From DAOUAJ01 sp034433615 (lineage in GTDB: Bacteria; Chloroflexota; Anaerolineae; DUEN01), in assembly GCA_034433615.1 (NCBI GenBank), contig DAOUAJ010000142.1:1-19858 (forward strand): a DNA stretch of 19,858 nt, given 5' to 3'. The position numbers were made by a program, and so were the translations under genes. Positions 1 through 7,749 of the stretch are shown here, one piece after another (positions within the stretch are counted from its first letter, which is position 1; every line of letters starts with the position of its first letter). The notes beneath the pieces are model-generated. The model had not been told where the DNA came from. It did not search any database and saw only the letters and a list, made by a program, of their open reading frames with translations.

Positions 1-1463
1 AGAGCGATTTGATTCAGGGCATCCTGGCAGCTCATGGCACCAATGTAAGCCAGGTTGATGTAGTTCTGTTGGATGTCCAGGAGCTGCGCGTACTCCGGGT
101 AAGTCCACACATCGAAGGCCCAGCCACCCTGGATGCTGTTCAGCACCGCCCACTTGTTGGTGTTCGGTGTCTGGGTTTGGTAGTCAAAGAGGTCTACCCG
201 GGCGCTGGCAAAGCCGGCGCGCGGATCGTCCACCAGCTTCTGCTGCGTCTCTTTACTGAGCAGCCACTCCAGATACTTCCAGGCCTCCTCTTTGTGCTTG
301 GAGTATTTGTTGATGCCGATACCCTGGGAGCCGTAAGTGGCCGCGCAGCGCTTCTCGCCGGTGTTCGGATCCACGTAGCACGGGAAGGGGGAATAGGCCC
401 ACTTGCCAGCCGTTTGGGAGATTGCCGGGTTATCCATCGCGCCGGCGAAACTGACCCAGGTGAAGTTCATGGCGTACTTGTCCGTGAAAGCGCCGTTGAG
501 CAGCTCGTCCACGAACCAGTTGGCCGTTCCGGGGTCCACCACTTTGTGCTCCAGATTGAAGGAGGTGAAGAACTCGCAAGCCTTGACCGCTTCAGGTGAG
601 TTGATCACACCCTGGGCCTGCCAGTTCTTCTCATCCCAGAAGCGAGCCCCGAACGAGGCATGGAACGGCAGCCACTGCTGGGTGATGCCGTCGCTGATGC
701 GGCCGGCGTACCAGCCGACGCCATAGCGATCAATCTTGCCATCACCGTCCAGGTCCACCGTCAGCTTCTTGGCGGCGTCCAGGAACTCCTCCCAAGTCTG
801 CGGAGCCTTGGGGTTGCCGTTCTCATCCACGATCCCGGCTTCCTTGAACAGGTCCGCCCGATAGCCCAGGATCATGGTGCCGATGGTCCAGGGCAGGAAG
901 TATACAGGTTGGTTGGTGTAGTTCTTCCAGTCTTCCTCGCCCCGGAGGACGCTGACCGGCACCGGCCAGCGGCCGTTGTAGGTGGCGTAGGGCTGGAGGA
1001 ACGTCTCGTCGTAGTTGATCCCAGCCTTGGCCAGATATTCGTCCAGGGGCTCGATGCAATCCCCCAGGATCTGACCGCCGTACCACTGGCTGTCGGTCTC
1101 ATAGATGTCAAATTCCGCGCTCTTGGAGGCGCATAATTCGCGAATCTTGGATTCGACGAACTGGTAAGGCGGGCCGGTGATTTCTACCTGGACGCCCGTC
1201 TTGGGCGTGAAATCAGCGTTGGCCAATTCCTGCTCCACCGGAGTCTGTGGCCAGGGCAGGCTCAACACGCGCAGGGTGACCTGTTCTGGCACCGGGGTCG
1301 GCGTGACAACCACCTCGACCACTTTCTCCACGACTACGGTCTCTTTGACCGGCACCTCCTTCTCCACAACCTTTTCTACTACCTGCGGCGTGGCCGGTGC
1401 ACACGCTGCCGCCACCAGTAGTGTGACGAGGATCAGGATGGGCAGTACTCTTTGGGTCTTCAT
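1..1463 (-). CDS. ABC transporter extracellular solute-binding lipoprotein (family 1, MalE/UgpB-like), 3' end outside window
   Basis: This is probably the substrate-binding component of the importer encoded directly upstream. 487 codons are visible from the ATG at 1463, which has a GGGAGGAG ribosome site about 9 nt before it; the frame is still open at base 1. The N-terminus is a lipoprotein signal: MKTQR, a hydrophobic stretch, then VAAAC with Cys21 as the likely lipidated residue. Residues about 27-57 form a low-complexity tether rich in VVEK/VVEKEV-type repeats ending in TPTP, a pattern I know from Chloroflexota lipoproteins. The mature part shows family-1 binding-protein features: an early 'VTLRVLSLPW' strand, Trp/Tyr-rich cleft segments, and a C-terminal 'KEEAWKYLEWLLSKETQQ' block. 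The length suggests only a few C-terminal residues are missing. It is last in the transporter operon, 140 nt after the ATPase gene. The substrate is not readable; the neighbours suggest a sugar or polyol. Confidence 0.9.
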   Translation of the reverse strand, partial: MKTQRVLPILILVTLLVAAACAPATPQVVEKVVEKEVPVKETVVVEKVVEVVVTPTPVPEQVTLRVLSLPWPQTPVEQELANADFTPKTGVQVEITGPPYQFVESKIRELCASKSAEFDIYETDSQWYGGQILGDCIEPLDEYLAKAGINYDETFLQPYATYNGRWPVPVSVLRGEEDWKNYTNQPVYFLPWTIGTMILGYRADLFKEAGIVDENGNPKAPQTWEEFLDAAKKLTVDLDGDGKIDRYGVGWYAGRISDGITQQWLPFHASFGARFWDEKNWQAQGVINSPEAVKACEFFTSFNLEHKVVDPGTANWFVDELLNGAFTDKYAMNFTWVSFAGAMDNPAISQTAGKWAYSPFPCYVDPNTGEKRCAATYGSQGIGINKYSKHKEEAWKYLEWLLSKETQQKLVDDPRAGFASARVDLFDYQTQTPNTNKWAVLNSIQGGWAFDVWTYPEYAQLLDIQQNYINLAYIGAMSCQDALNQIA

Positions 1464-1603
1464 GTTGCGTCTCCTCCCTAAATAGTGATTAAGGAACGGC
1501 GAGTTTGAACGAAAACGTGAAAGATGAGAGAGCGCTCAGTCGTGACACCACCTCCTTTCGCGAGCTTTTGTCGGGGGGATGAGGCCACGAGTCGAGGCAC
1601 GCA

Positions 1604-2701
1604 TTAGCCAATCCGCTTCCCCGTTGCTTTATCGAACAGATGAACCTGCTCACTGTCAAAGGTCATGGACACACGCTGGTTGATTTGGGGCTGGAACCCC
1701 AGTTGCTCCTGGACGCTGCGAGCCTTCAGGATCGCATCGTCAAATTTGAGGTCCACGATGACTTCATTGCTTTGCGGTTCCAGCACGTACACCTCGGTCG
1801 GGATGCCCTCGCCCTCCCGCGGGCTGAGGCGGATGGACTCCGGCCGTATTCCGAGGATGACTGGCCCCACTCCCCGCCATGCTTCCACTTTGGCGGCTTT
1901 GGCCGGCGGCAATGGCAGCTCAAAGCGAGGGTGTTGGACACACCACGTGCCGTCGCGCTGGACCAGAGCGCACTCGATGAAGTTCATGGCAGGTACGCCG
2001 ATAAAACCGGCCACGAACAGGTTGGCCGGCTCCTCATACACCTCTTCGGGCGTCCCCACCTGTTGCACCGTGCCCATGTCCATAACCACGATCTTATCCC
2101 CCAGCGCCTGGGCCTCGATCTGGTCGTGGGTCACGTGGATGGTGGTGATGCCCAGGTCCATCTGCAGCTTCTTGAGCTCCGCGCGCATCTCCACGCGCAG
2201 CTTGGCATCCAGGTTGCCGAAAGGCTCGTCCAGCAGATAGACGCGCGGCCGGCGCACCAGCGCCCGCCCCAGGGCCACCCGCTGCTGCTGGCCGCCTGAC
2301 AGCTCGCGCGGGTAGCGGTTCATCAGCGGCTCCATGTGCAGCAGGCGAGTCACTGCGTCCAGCCGGCGACGGATCTCGTCCGATGGCAATCGAGCTGCTT
2401 GCAGGGGAAAACTCCAGTTCTCCCGCACAGTCATGTACGGGTAGAGCGCGTAGGTCTGGAAGCACATGGCGATGTCACGATCCCCTGGCGGGACATCGTC
2501 CACCCGCCGGCCATCTATGTACACGTGGCCGTGGACGGGGCGGGTGAGCCCGGCGATCACCCGCAGCGCGGTGGTCTTTCCACAGCCCGACGGCCCCACC
2601 AGGACGCAAAGCTCGCCGTCCGCCACTTCAAAGCGGATGGCGTTGAGGACGACGCTGTTTCCGAAGCGGACCGTGACGTCTTCCACCTCAACGGTAGCCA
2701 A
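1604..2701 (-). CDS. MalK/UgpC-like ABC transporter ATPase (second of two)
   Basis: This is an ATP-hydrolysing subunit of a CUT1-type importer, acting on the cytoplasmic face. Motifs run in order: Walker A GPSGCGKTT near the N-terminus, Q-loop CFQTYALYPYMTV, signature LSGGQQQR, Walker B YLLDEPFGNLDAK and the switch His in VTHDQ. A C-terminal TOBE-like regulatory region of about 130 residues follows. The length (about 365 aa) is normal for MalK relatives. I prefer a TTG start at 2701 because GGAGG lies 5 nt upstream and the protein then begins MATVEVEDVTVRF, matching its neighbour's start. An in-frame GTG at 2713 is possible but has no good ribosome site. It lies about 20 nt after its paralogue; the two share LEPQSNE(V/L)IVDL and LGF(Q/R)PQ blocks, so the pair arose by duplication. 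In place of the usual EAMTLADRI after the H-loop both carry EAQ-x-LGDKIVVM. Confidence 0.93.
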   Translation of the reverse strand: MATVEVEDVTVRFGNSVVLNAIRFEVADGELCVLVGPSGCGKTTALRVIAGLTRPVHGHVYIDGRRVDDVPPGDRDIAMCFQTYALYPYMTVRENWSFPLQAARLPSDEIRRRLDAVTRLLHMEPLMNRYPRELSGGQQQRVALGRALVRRPRVYLLDEPFGNLDAKLRVEMRAELKKLQMDLGITTIHVTHDQIEAQALGDKIVVMDMGTVQQVGTPEEVYEEPANLFVAGFIGVPAMNFIECALVQRDGTWCVQHPRFELPLPPAKAAKVEAWRGVGPVILGIRPESIRLSPREGEGIPTEVYVLEPQSNEVIVDLKFDDAILKARSVQEQLGFQPQINQRVSMTFDSEQVHLFDKATGKRIG

Positions 2702-2722
2702 AGCAACCTCCACTCATGACGG

Positions 2723-3823
2723 TCACGCCAGGCGGCGCTGGGTCTCCTGGTCAAAAATGTGCAGGTGGTACGGGTGAAACGCCATCCACACCGGCTGACC
2801 CACCTGGGGCCTGAACCCCAGCTCCCGTTTGTCCCCTCGCGCTTTCAGCACCTGATCGCCCAGCCTCAGGTCCACGATCAACTCATTGCTTTGAGGCTCC
2901 AGCACATAGACTTCGCTGGCGATGCCATCGGCTTGAGCTACAGGGCTCAGACGAATGTGCTCCGGCCGCACTCCCAACACCAACGGCCGATCGGGAGCGA
3001 CCTCTCGAAGCTGATCGGCCAGGGCAGGCGGGAGCGGAACAGAGAAGTGCGCATTTCGCAACATCGCCCGGTCGCCCTCACGCACCAGCCGGCAATCCAG
3101 GAAGTTCATGGGCGGCGTGCCGATGAACCCGGCTACAAACAGACTGGCCGGCCGGCTATATACCTCCTGCGGTGAGCCCACCTGCAAGATGCGCCCCTGG
3201 CTCATCACCACGATCTTGTCCCCCAGCCCCTGGGCCTCCACCTGATCGTGGGTGACGTAGACCGTCGTGATCCGAAGGTCTTGCTGTAACCGGCGCAGGT
3301 TCGCCCGCATCTCCACGCGCAGCCGGGCATCCAAATTGCTCAGCGGCTCGTCGAGCAGGAACAGGCGGGGGCGACGGATGAGCGCCCGTCCGATAGCCGC
3401 CCGCTGCTGCTGGCCGGCGCTCAGCTCGCGCGGGTAGCGGTCGAGCAACTCGCGCATGTGCAGGAAATCGGCCATCTCTTCCACCCGTCGCGCGATCTCC
3501 TGAGCTGGCACCTTGGCCGCGCGCAGCGGGAACTCGAAGTGCTGACGCACGGTCATGTGGGGATAGAGCGCGTAGCTCTGAAAGACCATGGCGATGTTGC
3601 GGCGGCCGGGATAGAGGTGGCTGATCGGCTCGCCGTCCACGTAGATCTCGCCGCTGCTGGGTCGGACGAACCCGGCGATCATGCGCAGGGTGCTGGTCTT
3701 GCCGCAGCCCGATGGGCCGAGCAGCACGCAGAACTCCCCGTCTTCGACCACCAGGTCAATGTGGTCCACGGCGTGCGTTCGCCCGTACCAGCAGTCCAGT
3801 TGCTCCAGCACCACACGTGCCAT
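2723..3823 (-). CDS. MalK/UgpC-like ABC transporter ATPase (first of two)
   Basis: This 366-aa ATPase subunit is paralogous to the next gene and most likely its partner in a heterodimeric nucleotide-binding pair. Visible motifs are Walker A GPSGCGKTS (about residues 36-44), Q-loop VFQSYALYPHMTV, Walker B LFLLDEPLSNLDAR, H-loop VTHDQVEAQ, and a C-terminal TOBE-like region. The signature loop reads LSAGQQQR, so the first Gly of LSGGQ is Ala, while the paralogue keeps LSGGQ. The ATG at 3823 has a GGAGG site about 7 nt upstream. Importers with two different ATPases are known from the rhizobial glycerol system GlpSTPQV. That comparison is by architecture only and does not fix the substrate. A palindromic repeat sits in the 62-nt gap between this gene and the upstream permease gene. 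Confidence 0.93.
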   Translation of the reverse strand: MARVVLEQLDCWYGRTHAVDHIDLVVEDGEFCVLLGPSGCGKTSTLRMIAGFVRPSSGEIYVDGEPISHLYPGRRNIAMVFQSYALYPHMTVRQHFEFPLRAAKVPAQEIARRVEEMADFLHMRELLDRYPRELSAGQQQRAAIGRALIRRPRLFLLDEPLSNLDARLRVEMRANLRRLQQDLRITTVYVTHDQVEAQGLGDKIVVMSQGRILQVGSPQEVYSRPASLFVAGFIGTPPMNFLDCRLVREGDRAMLRNAHFSVPLPPALADQLREVAPDRPLVLGVRPEHIRLSPVAQADGIASEVYVLEPQSNELIVDLRLGDQVLKARGDKRELGFRPQVGQPVWMAFHPYHLHIFDQETQRRLA

Positions 3824-3840
3824 TCACACCTCCGCGCATG

Positions 3841-3881
3841 GGACAAACCCCAAGGGTCTCTGAGACCCTTAGGGTTTGTCC
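3841..3881. repeat. Dispersed palindromic repeat, copy 1
   Basis: Two 20-nt arms (3841-3860 and 3862-3881) are separated by a single T and pair with one mismatch (C3851 against A3871). The core is AAGGGTCTC-T-GAGACCCTT. The same core occurs at 5861-5895 and 13866-13906. It fills most of the gap between the MalG-like permease gene and the first ATPase gene. No U-tract follows on either strand, so it is not a standard intrinsic terminator. It could still act as an mRNA-stabilising or processing hairpin within the operon. Confidence 0.9.
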
Positions 3882-3885
3882 TCGC

Positions 3886-4713
3886 TCATTTCATCCGTCC
3901 GAAGCTCATCCCGCGAATCAGCTCGTTGCGTACCAGGATGGTGAAGATGACGACGGGCAGCATGAAGATCGTGGCGGCCGCCGAGATGCGCCCCCAGTCA
4001 GTGCCCAGGAACGTCTGCAGTTTAGCCAGCCCTACCGGCGCCGTCTCCGCCGCGCGGGCCGTCAGGGCCAGGGCTACCAGGAACTCGTTGAGCGACTGAA
4101 TCAGGCAGAAGATGGCCGTCGTCGCCAGGCCGGCGCGAGCCAGCGGCAGGCTCACCCGGAAAAACACCTGGGGCGGCGAGTATCCGTCTAACATTGCAGC
4201 TTCCTCAAACTCCAGCGGGATCTCGTCGAAAAAGCCCTTGAGCACCCAGACGGAAAACGAGATGTTAAAGATGCAATACACCAGCACCAGGGCGATGTGC
4301 GTGTCGAGCAGGCCCAGGGTGCGGAATAGCAGGTAAAAAGGCACCACTACAGCGATCACCGGCAGCATGCGCAGGCTGAGGATCCAGAACAGGAGAAAAT
4401 CGCTGCCGCGGATGCTGTATCGGGAGAAGCCATACGCCGTCAGGCTTCCCAGGATGATGGAGATCGTGGTGGAGGCCAGGGCGATGATCAGGCTGTTGAG
4501 GAACTGATGGACGAAGTCAGAGGCCAGGATGCCCTGGTAATTCTCCAGCGTCGGGGTGAACAGCCACTTGGGCGGGATGGCGAACAGATCGAGCCGGGTC
4601 TTGAACGAAGAAATGACCACCCAAAAAAGGGGAAAGGCGAACACCAGGGTGATCAGGATCGTCGCTCCCAACGCCAGCCCACGTTTGACAGTTGTTGTTA
4701 GCTCCGAAGTCAT
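3886..4713 (-). CDS. ABC sugar transporter permease, MalG-like (CUT1 family)
   Basis: This 275-aa inner-membrane permease is paired with the MalF-like protein encoded 52 nt upstream. It has about six hydrophobic segments: one near residues 13-33 and the rest within a BPD_transp_1 domain. The EAA cytoplasmic loop that docks on the ATPase is clear at about residues 165-190, reading IPLEFEEAAMLDGYSPPQVFF followed by RVSLPLARAG. The PPKWLF-x2-TLENY segment after the first membrane span is typical of MalG-type subunits. The length and the short C-terminus (RGMSFGRMK) fit the family. The ATG at 4713 begins MTSELTTTVKRG. Order and strand place it in one operon with both ATPases and the binding protein. 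Confidence 0.93.
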   Translation of the reverse strand: MTSELTTTVKRGLALGATILITLVFAFPLFWVVISSFKTRLDLFAIPPKWLFTPTLENYQGILASDFVHQFLNSLIIALASTTISIILGSLTAYGFSRYSIRGSDFLLFWILSLRMLPVIAVVVPFYLLFRTLGLLDTHIALVLVYCIFNISFSVWVLKGFFDEIPLEFEEAAMLDGYSPPQVFFRVSLPLARAGLATTAIFCLIQSLNEFLVALALTARAAETAPVGLAKLQTFLGTDWGRISAAATIFMLPVVIFTILVRNELIRGMSFGRMK

Positions 4714-4765
4714 CTTGCCCCCAGGGTCTGGAGATTGGAGCCTCTCCTGTCCGTTAGGCCAGGGA

Positions 4766-5710
4766 TCAGAGGCCAGTGTCCACTTGCTCGCGTGGCTTCT
4801 TGGGGGTGAGCAACTGGACGAAGATGTTCGCCACGATGTTGATGATGATCACCACCACCCAGGAGATGGCCGCCGCCATCCCGATCTGGAAGAACTGGAA
4901 GTGATAGCGATATCCCAGAAAGGAGAGGGTGGTCGTGAAGTTCCCTGGCCCGCCCCCGGTCAGGATGAAGGGCACGTCGAACATCTTCAACGTGTCAATG
5001 GACCGGAAGAGCAGCGCCAACAGCAGCGGGAAACGCAGATGAGGCCAGTAGATGTGGCGGAACTTCATCCAGGTCGAGGCGCGGTCGAGCGCCGCCGCCT
5101 CTAGAAGATCGCCAGGCACGGTGCCCAGCCCGGCCAGCACCAGCAACACCACGAACGGGGTCCACTGCCACACGTCTACGATGATCACGCTGAGCAAGGC
5201 GTAACGAGGGTGGATGAGCCAGGGGATGGGCTCAAACCCCAGCAGCGTGATCAGGTAATCAATCAGGCCGAAGGTCTGGTCGAGCAGGAAACGCCAGAAG
5301 AGGCCCACGACCAGCGGGGCCAGCATCATGGGCAGGAAGATAATCAGTCGGAAGATGCCGATGCCGGGCACCCGCTGATGCAGGGCGAACCCCAACAGAA
5401 TGCCCAGGATGACTTCGATGGCCACAGCGATGATCGTGATTTCCAGGGTCACGCGAGTGACCATCCAGAACTCAGGGTTCGTTACCAGATCGGCGTAATT
5501 CCCCAGGCCGGTGAACCGGGCCTCTCCTCCCGTGGTGTAATTAAACAAACTTACACCTAGCGAATAGAGGAGAGGAAAGATGGTCATCATGATGAGGAAG
5601 CCCAGCGTGGGGATGAAAAGCAATCGCTGGAACCACTTGCTCTCTACCCCGGCGGCTGCCGCCACTGCCGCCTCTGGCATAGCCCCGGCTGCGATTGCCT
5701 GTTCTGCCAT
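4766..5710 (-). CDS. ABC sugar transporter permease, MalF-like (CUT1 family)
   Basis: This 314-aa inner-membrane permease is first in the transporter operon. An Ala-rich N-terminal tail of about 25 residues precedes membrane span 1 (LLFIPTLGFLIMMTIFPLLY). A GLGNYADLVTNPEFW periplasmic segment follows, typical of the UgpA/MalF type. The EAA loop lies at about residues 198-225 (VPGDLLEAAALDRASTWMKF, then RHIYWPHLRFP). Next to the last spans is a GGPGNFTTTL motif, which corresponds to the GGP-x3-T signature of this family. The ATG at 5710 has AGGAGG 4 nt upstream. A strong promoter lies about 110 nt further upstream (5821-5849), leaving a 5' leader of roughly 100 nt. Confidence 0.94.
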   Translation of the reverse strand: MAEQAIAAGAMPEAAVAAAAGVESKWFQRLLFIPTLGFLIMMTIFPLLYSLGVSLFNYTTGGEARFTGLGNYADLVTNPEFWMVTRVTLEITIIAVAIEVILGILLGFALHQRVPGIGIFRLIIFLPMMLAPLVVGLFWRFLLDQTFGLIDYLITLLGFEPIPWLIHPRYALLSVIIVDVWQWTPFVVLLVLAGLGTVPGDLLEAAALDRASTWMKFRHIYWPHLRFPLLLALLFRSIDTLKMFDVPFILTGGGPGNFTTTLSFLGYRYHFQFFQIGMAAAISWVVVIIINIVANIFVQLLTPKKPREQVDTGL

Positions 5711-5820
5711 CGAACCTCCTGGAGGTACATGGGATCAGAGGTAGGCCATTGTACAGACCCTATCAAGGCGCTAAGAAGAACGTGAAACGCAAATAGAAGC
5801 TCATTTCTACAGACACATTA

Positions 5821-5849
5821 ATCATACCGCCCAACGTAGGATTTGTCAA
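5821..5849 (-). promoter_or_regulatory. Sigma70-type promoter for the importer operon
   Basis: On the minus strand, TTGACA (5849-5844) and TATGAT (5826-5821) are separated by exactly 17 nt, close to the bacterial consensus. Transcription should start near 5814 and read into the MalF-like gene. A palindromic repeat lies 11 nt upstream of the -35 box. No clear LacI-type operator was found in the leader. Confidence 0.75.
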
Positions 5850-5860
5850 CGTGTTGCACC

Positions 5861-5895
5861 CAAACCCGAAGGGTCTCTGAGACCCTTCGGGTTTG
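5861..5895. repeat. Dispersed palindromic repeat, copy 2
   Basis: The 17-nt arms (5861-5877 and 5879-5895) are perfectly complementary around a single T. They share the core CCGAAGGGTCTC-T-GAGACCCTTCGG with copies at 3841 and 13866. This copy begins 1 nt after the deoC stop codon and ends 11 nt before the -35 box of the importer promoter. It therefore separates two transcription units. No poly-T follows on the deoC strand. Confidence 0.92.
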
Positions 5896-5896
5896 C

Positions 5897-6577
5897 CTAC
5901 CCCAGCCGGCGCTTGCACTCTTCGAGGATGTCCGCCGTCCGGGTAGCCCCTACCCGAGTAGCACCCGCCGCGCGCGCCTCCAGCAACTGATCGAAGGTAC
6001 GGATGCCGCCGGCCGCCTTCACCTGCACGTGCGGTGGCGCGTGTCGGCGCATCAGCCTCAGGTCCTCAATGGTGGCCCCACCCGTGCCATAGCCGGTAGA
6101 GGTCTTCACGAAGTCGGCGCCCACCTCACCACAGAGCTCGCACAGCCGGATCTTGTGCGCATCCTGAAGGTAGCAGTTCTCGAAGATCACCTTCACGAGC
6201 GCCCCGGCCGCATGCCCTGCCTCGACCACGGCCCGGATGTCCTGGCGGACGTACTCCCAATCGCCACTGAGGACCTTGCCGATGTTCACCACCATGTCTA
6301 GCTCCAGGGCGCCATCGCGTAGGGCCTGCTCCGTCTCGGCGACTTTGATCGCCGTGGTGTGGCCGCCGTGGGGGAAGCCGATCACCGTCGTCGGCTTGAC
6401 GGTGCTGCCGGCCAGCAGCTCGGCACACCGCTTCAGATAGTACGGCTTGATGCATACCGTGGCCACGTTATATTGCAGCGCAATGCGGCAGCCCTCCTCC
6501 AGGTCCTGATCCGTCATCACCGGATTCAGGAGCGAGTGGTCTATCATCCTGGCGATTTCCTCGTAGGTGTAATCCAT
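5897..6577 (-). CDS. deoC: Deoxyribose-phosphate aldolase
   Basis: DeoC cleaves 2-deoxy-D-ribose 5-phosphate to glyceraldehyde 3-phosphate and acetaldehyde through a lysine Schiff base in the cytoplasm. The 226-aa protein has the full active site: Asp94 in ELDMVVNIG, the Schiff-base Lys158 in FVKTSTGYG, and Lys187 in VKAAGGIR. The N-terminus (IDHSLLNP) and the CIKPYYLK strand are also typical. The length fits the short bacterial type (about 220-230 aa). It is the second gene after the sugar-phosphate isomerase and lies just before the importer operon. That suggests the imported compound is broken down through an aldolase step. Specificity for deoxyribose phosphate is a family inference; relatives acting on other sugar phosphates exist. 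Confidence 0.95.
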   Translation of the reverse strand: MDYTYEEIARMIDHSLLNPVMTDQDLEEGCRIALQYNVATVCIKPYYLKRCAELLAGSTVKPTTVIGFPHGGHTTAIKVAETEQALRDGALELDMVVNIGKVLSGDWEYVRQDIRAVVEAGHAAGALVKVIFENCYLQDAHKIRLCELCGEVGADFVKTSTGYGTGGATIEDLRLMRRHAPPHVQVKAAGGIRTFDQLLEARAAGATRVGATRTADILEECKRRLG

Positions 6578-6630
6578 CGTCTTCTCCTCTGCTGGCTCTT
6601 CAGGGGTAGATAGGCGCCCGTGTCAGTCTC

Positions 6631-6729
6631 TTACCTGCCAGATTGGGGCTTCAAGGGGAGCTTCAGACCCCACTCAGCAGGTAAAAAGCTTGAAGAAAGC
6701 TTTTCTGGAGGGAGCTTTGCCCCCTCCAG
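6631..6729 (-). other. Cluster of three stem-loops between isomerase and deoC genes
   Basis: The 186-nt gap holds three adjacent inverted repeats. The first has arms CTGGAGGG/CCCTCCAG (6705-6712 with 6722-6729). The second has AAAAGCTT/AAGCTTTT (6684-6691 with 6697-6704) and is followed on the minus strand by a run of five T. The third has TTACCTGC/GCAGGTAA (6631-6638 with 6677-6684) and contains an inner TGGGG/CCCCA pair (6644-6648 with 6668-6672). On the deoC mRNA they form a structured leader. The middle one could be a weak terminator for the isomerase transcript. I do not recognise a known riboswitch class here. Confidence 0.5.
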
Positions 6730-6763
6730 TCCTCCCCTTCTGAGCCCTGGCCGGCTCGCCTGC

Positions 6764-7684
6764 TCACTGGCTCGCCAGAAACTGCCGAAGGAAACGGGCG
6801 CTTTGACGCAAAGCCGCCTTGCGACTCTCCAGCGTCTTCTCGTAGGCGCGATCCTCGACCTCGATGCAGACCGGGCCGTCGTAGCCGACATCGGTCAGCA
6901 CCGAGAAGAGCTGTCCCCAGTCCACGTCGCCCAGCCCCGGCAGCTTGGGGGTGTGGTATTGCAGCGGCGTGGCCAGGATGCCCACGTCGTCCAGCCTCTC
7001 CTGATCCACCCGCGCGTCCTTGGCGTGCATATGGAAGATGCGGTCGGCGAACTCGCGTAGCGGCTTGACGTAGTTGATCCGCTGCCACACCAGGTGGGAT
7101 GGGTCGAAATTGAGGCCGAAGTTTTTGCTGGGGATCTCCTCGAACATGCGCCGCCAGATCGCCGGGCAGTAGGCCAGGTTCTTGCCGCCCGGCCACTCAT
7201 CGCGCGTGAACAGCATCGGGCAGTTCTCGATGGCGATGCGGACGCCCTGGGCCTCGGCGAATTGGACCAGCGGTTTCCACACCTCCCGAAACCGCGGCCA
7301 GTTGTCCTCCACCGAGCGCGTCCAGTCGCGCCCGATGAAGGTGTTCACCAAGTTCACACCCAGCATCGCCGCGGCGCGAATGACCAGCTTGAGATGCTCG
7401 ATGTAGACCGCCGCCTCGTTAGGATCTGGCGCGAGCGGGTTGGGGTAGTAGCCCAGCCCGCTGATGCTGACGCCGGCTGAGCCCACCAGGTCCCGCACGC
7501 GGGTGGCGTCGGCCTCGGTGAACCCGACCACGTCAATGTGGGTGACGCCGGCATATCGCCGCTCAGCCTTGCCCTTCGGCCAACACATCAACTCGACGCA
7601 GTCGAACCCTTCTGACGCAGCGAATTGCACCACCTCTTCCAGGGAGAGGTCCGGCAGGATCGCGCTCACAAATCCGAGCTTCAT
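6764..7684 (-). CDS. Sugar phosphate isomerase/epimerase (xylose-isomerase-like TIM barrel)
   Basis: This 306-aa protein belongs to the AP-endonuclease-2-like TIM-barrel group, metal-dependent enzymes that isomerise or epimerise sugars or inositol derivatives. It starts MKLGFVSAILPDLSLEEVV, the typical first strand. Likely metal ligands are Glu153 (IENCP), Asp194 and His197 (FDPSH), His220 (MHAKD) and Glu275 (CIEVED). The ATG at 7684 is well supported: GGAGG lies 6 nt upstream and the ATG overlaps the TGA of a dehydrogenase remnant (ATGA). That arrangement is typical of a translationally coupled dehydrogenase-isomerase pair. The frame stays open upstream into the truncated tnpB, so a longer TnpB-isomerase read-through product from 8179 is possible, but the native protein starts here. 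The exact substrate is unknown. Confidence 0.9.
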   Translation of the reverse strand: MKLGFVSAILPDLSLEEVVQFAASEGFDCVELMCWPKGKAERRYAGVTHIDVVGFTEADATRVRDLVGSAGVSISGLGYYPNPLAPDPNEAAVYIEHLKLVIRAAAMLGVNLVNTFIGRDWTRSVEDNWPRFREVWKPLVQFAEAQGVRIAIENCPMLFTRDEWPGGKNLAYCPAIWRRMFEEIPSKNFGLNFDPSHLVWQRINYVKPLREFADRIFHMHAKDARVDQERLDDVGILATPLQYHTPKLPGLGDVDWGQLFSVLTDVGYDGPVCIEVEDRAYEKTLESRKAALRQSARFLRQFLASQ

Positions 7685-7749
7685 AGAACACCTCCTTCGA
7701 TGGTGGCCCACCGGCCCTCGCGGTGGCTCTTGAGGATTGCCTCGCAGGC
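7681..7749 (-). pseudogene. C-terminal remnant of a Gfo/Idh/MocA-family oxidoreductase
   Basis: In the frame ending with the TGA at 7683-7681, the last codons read ACEAILKSHREGRWATI followed by EGGVL. This looks like the C-terminal helix and strand of NAD(P)-dependent Gfo/Idh/MocA dehydrogenases (pattern EAI-x-S-x-REGR-x-V). Only about 22 codons survive; upstream the sequence becomes tnpB. The TGA overlaps the isomerase ATG by 4 nt, as expected for an operon pair. I infer that an IS-associated insertion and deletion removed the rest. Nothing resembling the dehydrogenase N-terminus is present between the SDR gene and the IS left end. The fragment is short, so the family call is moderate. Confidence 0.6.

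Noticed and set aside
9..1136. Plus-strand open frames of 107-196 codons across the left edge
   Set aside because: They are antisense shadows of the GC-rich solute-binding protein gene, with no recognisable protein features.
3841..3881. Intrinsic terminator after the MalG-like gene
   Set aside because: The hairpin is strong but lacks a T-run on either strand, and the same element recurs inside a coding sequence, so it is better treated as a dispersed repeat.
5711..5820. LacI-type operator in the importer leader (TGAAACG near 5784)
   Set aside because: Only a half-site-like string is present, without a matching inverted half.
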